This document shows, in pieces, positions 23,579-25,588 of a stretch of DNA of 25,588 nt; the stretch's first letter is position 1, and each line of letters begins with the position of its first letter. The stretch is from CAYXGZ01 sp964464755. GTDB taxonomy: Bacteria; Planctomycetota; MHYJ01; JACPRB01. The translations under genes were made by a program, and so were the position numbers. Location: the NCBI GenBank assembly GCA_964464755.1, contig CAYXGZ010000048.1, positions 1 to 25,588 of the forward strand, given 5' to 3'. The notes beneath the pieces were generated by a model. That model had not been told where the DNA came from. It made no database searches and saw nothing but the letters and a program-made list of their open reading frames with translations.

Positions 23579-24637
23579 GTGTCTCCGAAGAAACGCTGGC
23601 TCGTCGACCCGGTCGAGCATTTCGACATCACCCGGATCGACGCCGTCCCGATCCTCGATCAGATGGAGAAGATGTCCTACTCCGCCCGCGACCTCGCGAG
23701 GGCGGCCCGCCTCACGACGGAGATGATGTCCGACCCGGACTGCTCGGTCATCCTGTGCCTCGCGGGCTCCCTCTTCAGCGCCGGGCTCCGGTCGGCGGTC
23801 CACGAGCTCGTGGCCGCGGGCCTCGTCGACGCGATCGTCTCGACCGGCGCCAACCTCGTCGACCAGGACTACTTCGAGGCGCTGGGGTACCGGCACTACC
23901 GCGGGTCGCCGCTGGCGCCGGACGACGAGCTCCAGGCGGCGCGCGTGGACCGCATCTACGACACGTACATCGACGAGGACGAGCTCCGCGCCTGCGACGA
24001 CACGATCCGGGAGGTGGCCGACGGCCTGCCGCCGGGGGTGTACTCCTCGCGCCAGTTCCTCCAGGAACTGGGGCGCTGGCTGGAGCGCGGCGGGCGGGGC
24101 GACGGGTCCGTTCTCCGCATCGCGCACGAACGGGACGTTCCGCTCTTCGTGCCGGCCTTCTCGGACTGCTCGGCGGGGTTCGGCCTGATCGAGCACCAGC
24201 AGGGTCGTCCCGACGCGCACGTCAGCATCGATTCGGTGCGCGACTTCAGGGAGCTGGTGCGGCTCAAGGCCGCCTCGAGGGAGACGGGCCTGTTGATGGT
24301 CGGTGGCGGCGTTCCCAAGAACTTCGCCCAGGACGCGGCCGTGGGGACGGCCCACCTGGGCGTCCCGGAGCGCGCGCACAAGTACGCGGTCCAGATCACC
24401 GTGGCCGACGTTCGGGACGGGGGGCTGTCCGGGTCCACGCTCCGGGAGGCGAACTCCTGGGGCAAGGTCGATCTCCAGCGGGAGCAGATGGTGTTCGCGG
24501 AGGCGAGCATGGCGTTCCCGCTCCTGGCGGCCTACGCTTGGCAGAGGACCCGGGGCGTCCGGAGGGAACCCCGCCGCCTGGCCCGAATCCTGGACGCCGA
24601 GCGGAACCCGCTGGTCGCCCCGACCGGGCGGGAATAG
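23579..24637 (+). CDS. Deoxyhypusine-synthase-family protein (bacterial polyamine synthase-like)
   Basis: A cytosolic 352-aa NAD-dependent enzyme from GTG 23579, chosen because GGAGG lies just upstream. The catalytic lysine region EANSWGKVDLQ (K296) matches the SWGK of human deoxyhypusine synthase (K329), and the downstream AEASMAFPLLAAYAW matches its ADASLVFPLL. Other family marks are the NAD-site STGANLVDQDYFEALG, VGGGVPKNFAQ and HKYAVQIT. In archaea and eukaryotes the family modifies eIF5A, which bacteria lack; bacterial relatives are known or proposed to make homospermidine-type polyamines by aminobutyl transfer. That role is the more likely one here, but neither substrate is shown by the sequence. 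No other polyamine gene is adjacent in the window. Confidence 0.92.
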   Translation: MSPKKRWLVDPVEHFDITRIDAVPILDQMEKMSYSARDLARAARLTTEMMSDPDCSVILCLAGSLFSAGLRSAVHELVAAGLVDAIVSTGANLVDQDYFEALGYRHYRGSPLAPDDELQAARVDRIYDTYIDEDELRACDDTIREVADGLPPGVYSSRQFLQELGRWLERGGRGDGSVLRIAHERDVPLFVPAFSDCSAGFGLIEHQQGRPDAHVSIDSVRDFRELVRLKAASRETGLLMVGGGVPKNFAQDAAVGTAHLGVPERAHKYAVQITVADVRDGGLSGSTLREANSWGKVDLQREQMVFAEASMAFPLLAAYAWQRTRGVRREPRRLARILDAERNPLVAPTGRE

Positions 24638-24691
24638 GTTGCAGGGGCCGGGCCGCCCGAGGCGCCGGACGTCGTGGATACCGTGTACCCC

Positions 24692-24718
24692 CGGGAGGGG
24701 TTCCTCCCGAGAAGGGAG
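24692..24718 (+). promoter_or_regulatory. Alternative hairpins in the treS leader covering the ribosome binding site
   Basis: CGGGAGG (24692-24698) pairs perfectly with CCTCCCG (24703-24709) around a GGTT loop. The same CTCCC (24704-24708) can instead pair with GGGAG (24714-24718), part of the AAGGGAG ribosome binding site 7 nt before the ATG. The two stems exclude each other, so the leader could act as an on/off switch. The first stem could also be a weak terminator, but it has no T run. Confidence 0.4.
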
Positions 24719-24725
24719 CCTGCGC

Positions 24726-25588
24726 ATGGAGGTCGTTCCTCCGGCCTCGTCGGTCCCGACCGCTCGGGACGTCCCGACCTGGTACGAGGACCTGGACATC
24801 TACCAGCTCCAGGTGCGGAGCTTCTTCGACTCCACCGGCGACGGCGTCGGCGACCTGGCCGGCCTGCGCCTGAAGCTCGGCTACGTCCGGGACCTCGGGG
24901 TCGGCGCGATCTGGCTGCAGCCGATCTTCCCCAGCCCGATGCGGGACGGGGGCTACGACATCACCGACCACCGCGGCATCCACCCCGACATCGGCACGAT
25001 GGAGGACTTCAAGGCCTTCCTCGCCGAGGCGCACCGGGCGGGGCTGCGGGTGCTGATCGACCTCGTGCTCAACCACACGAGCGACCAGCACCCCTGGTTC
25101 CAGTCGGCGCGCCGGGGGCCGGGCCACCCGTACCACGACTACTACGTCTGGAGCCCGACGCCCGACCGCTACCGGGACGCGCGGATCATTTTCACGGATC
25201 TGGAGCGCTCGAACTGGACGCTCGAGCCGTCCTGCGGCCTGTACTACTGGCACCGCTTCTTCGCGCACCAGCCGGACCTCAACTACGACAACCCGGAGGT
25301 CCAGCGGGAGATGCTGGCCGTGGCCGCGTTCTGGCTCGACCTGGGGGTGGACGGGTTCCGGGTGGACGCCGTGCCGTACCTCTTCGAGCGCGAGGGGACG
25401 TCCTGCGAGAACCTGCCGGAGACCCACGCGTTCCTGAAGCGCCTGCGCGCGCTGGCGGACGCGTACTCGCCCCCGCGGGTGCTGCTCGCGGAGGCCAACC
25501 AGCACCCGAAGGACCTCTCGGCGTACTTCGGGTCGGGGGACGAGTTCCACCTGGCCTTCCACTTCCCGCTGATGCCGCGGCTCTTCAT
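24726..25588 (+). CDS. treS: Trehalose synthase (maltose alpha-D-glucosyltransferase), 5' part
   Basis: Cytosolic GH13 enzyme that interconverts maltose and trehalose. The gene runs off the window end after 287 residues (TreS proteins are usually 550 aa or more, often with a fused maltokinase). It begins WYEDLDIYQLQVRSFFDSTG, the typical TreS entry. GH13 region I is DLVLNH (112-117), region II GFRVDAVPYLF with nucleophile D214, and region III LLAEANQHP with acid/base E256. The segment EREGTSCENLPETH after the nucleophile is a TreS hallmark, as are FTDLERSNWT and HRFFAHQPDLNYDNP. ATG 24726 is backed by AAGGGAG at 24712-24718. It may belong to a glycogen/trehalose gene cluster continuing past the window. 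Confidence 0.95.
   Translation, partial: MEVVPPASSVPTARDVPTWYEDLDIYQLQVRSFFDSTGDGVGDLAGLRLKLGYVRDLGVGAIWLQPIFPSPMRDGGYDITDHRGIHPDIGTMEDFKAFLAEAHRAGLRVLIDLVLNHTSDQHPWFQSARRGPGHPYHDYYVWSPTPDRYRDARIIFTDLERSNWTLEPSCGLYYWHRFFAHQPDLNYDNPEVQREMLAVAAFWLDLGVDGFRVDAVPYLFEREGTSCENLPETHAFLKRLRALADAYSPPRVLLAEANQHPKDLSAYFGSGDEFHLAFHFPLMPRLF

Noticed and set aside
1..25588. tRNA/rRNA genes, insertion sequences, CRISPR arrays, phage or toxin-antitoxin modules.
   Set aside because: I saw no cloverleaf-like segment, transposase, terminal repeats or regularly spaced repeats, and coding density leaves no gap over about 215 nt.

Overview
The window is a dense, very GC-rich bacterial segment with about 19 protein-coding genes, almost no intergenic space, and no RNA gene, IS element or CRISPR array that I could see. 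Several traits point to a diderm, probably a Planctomycetota-type or similar environmental lineage: Hanks-type Ser/Thr kinases, kinase/TPR and TPR/PDZ membrane proteins, a complete lipid A aminoarabinose (arn) gene set, a predicted outer-membrane barrel, and TATAAT-like boxes placed very close to start codons. The lineage is an inference; the diderm reading is well supported.

Layout. 1-764: 3' part of a PilB/GspE-type secretion/pilus ATPase. 765-2036 (-): a stand-alone Ser/Thr kinase followed by a 132-aa protein of unknown function. 2171-2731 (+): small exported protein of unknown function. 2761-3366 (-): isoprenylcysteine-methyltransferase-like membrane protein. 3453-5390 (+): exported M28 metallopeptidase with a PDZ domain. 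5379-10128 (-): a GT39/ArnT-like glycosyltransferase gene followed after 10 nt by a large protein with an inactive kinase domain, an active kinase domain, one TM segment and many TPRs. 10129-10263: divergent regulatory region. 10264-17399 (+): seven-gene arn operon: ArnT-like, ArnB, ArnC, ArnA formyltransferase half, ArnA decarboxylase half, ArnD, and an outer-membrane beta-barrel-like protein. 17400-20396 (-): aldehyde dehydrogenase, alpha/beta-hydrolase esterase, and a nucleotidyltransferase-like protein. 20459-23365 (+): membrane-anchored TPR/PDZ protein. 23431-23532: possible leaderless 33-aa ORF. 23579-24637 (+): deoxyhypusine-synthase-family protein. 24726-end (+): start of trehalose synthase.

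How the genes may work together. The centre of the window is the arn operon, which by family knowledge makes UDP-L-Ara4FN from UDP-glucuronate, loads it on undecaprenyl phosphate, deformylates it and transfers L-Ara4N to lipid A. Here ArnA is split into two translationally coupled genes, ArnD carries a Cys at a normally Asp metal-ligand position, no ArnE/ArnF flippase is present, and the last gene encodes a predicted outer-membrane barrel. A second ArnT-like transferase is transcribed divergently and is linked to a pseudokinase-kinase-TPR receptor-like protein, which suggests, without proving, that Ser/Thr phosphorylation is tied to envelope glycolipid modification. The stand-alone kinase at 1176-2036 is a close, intact paralogue of the inactive kinase domain.
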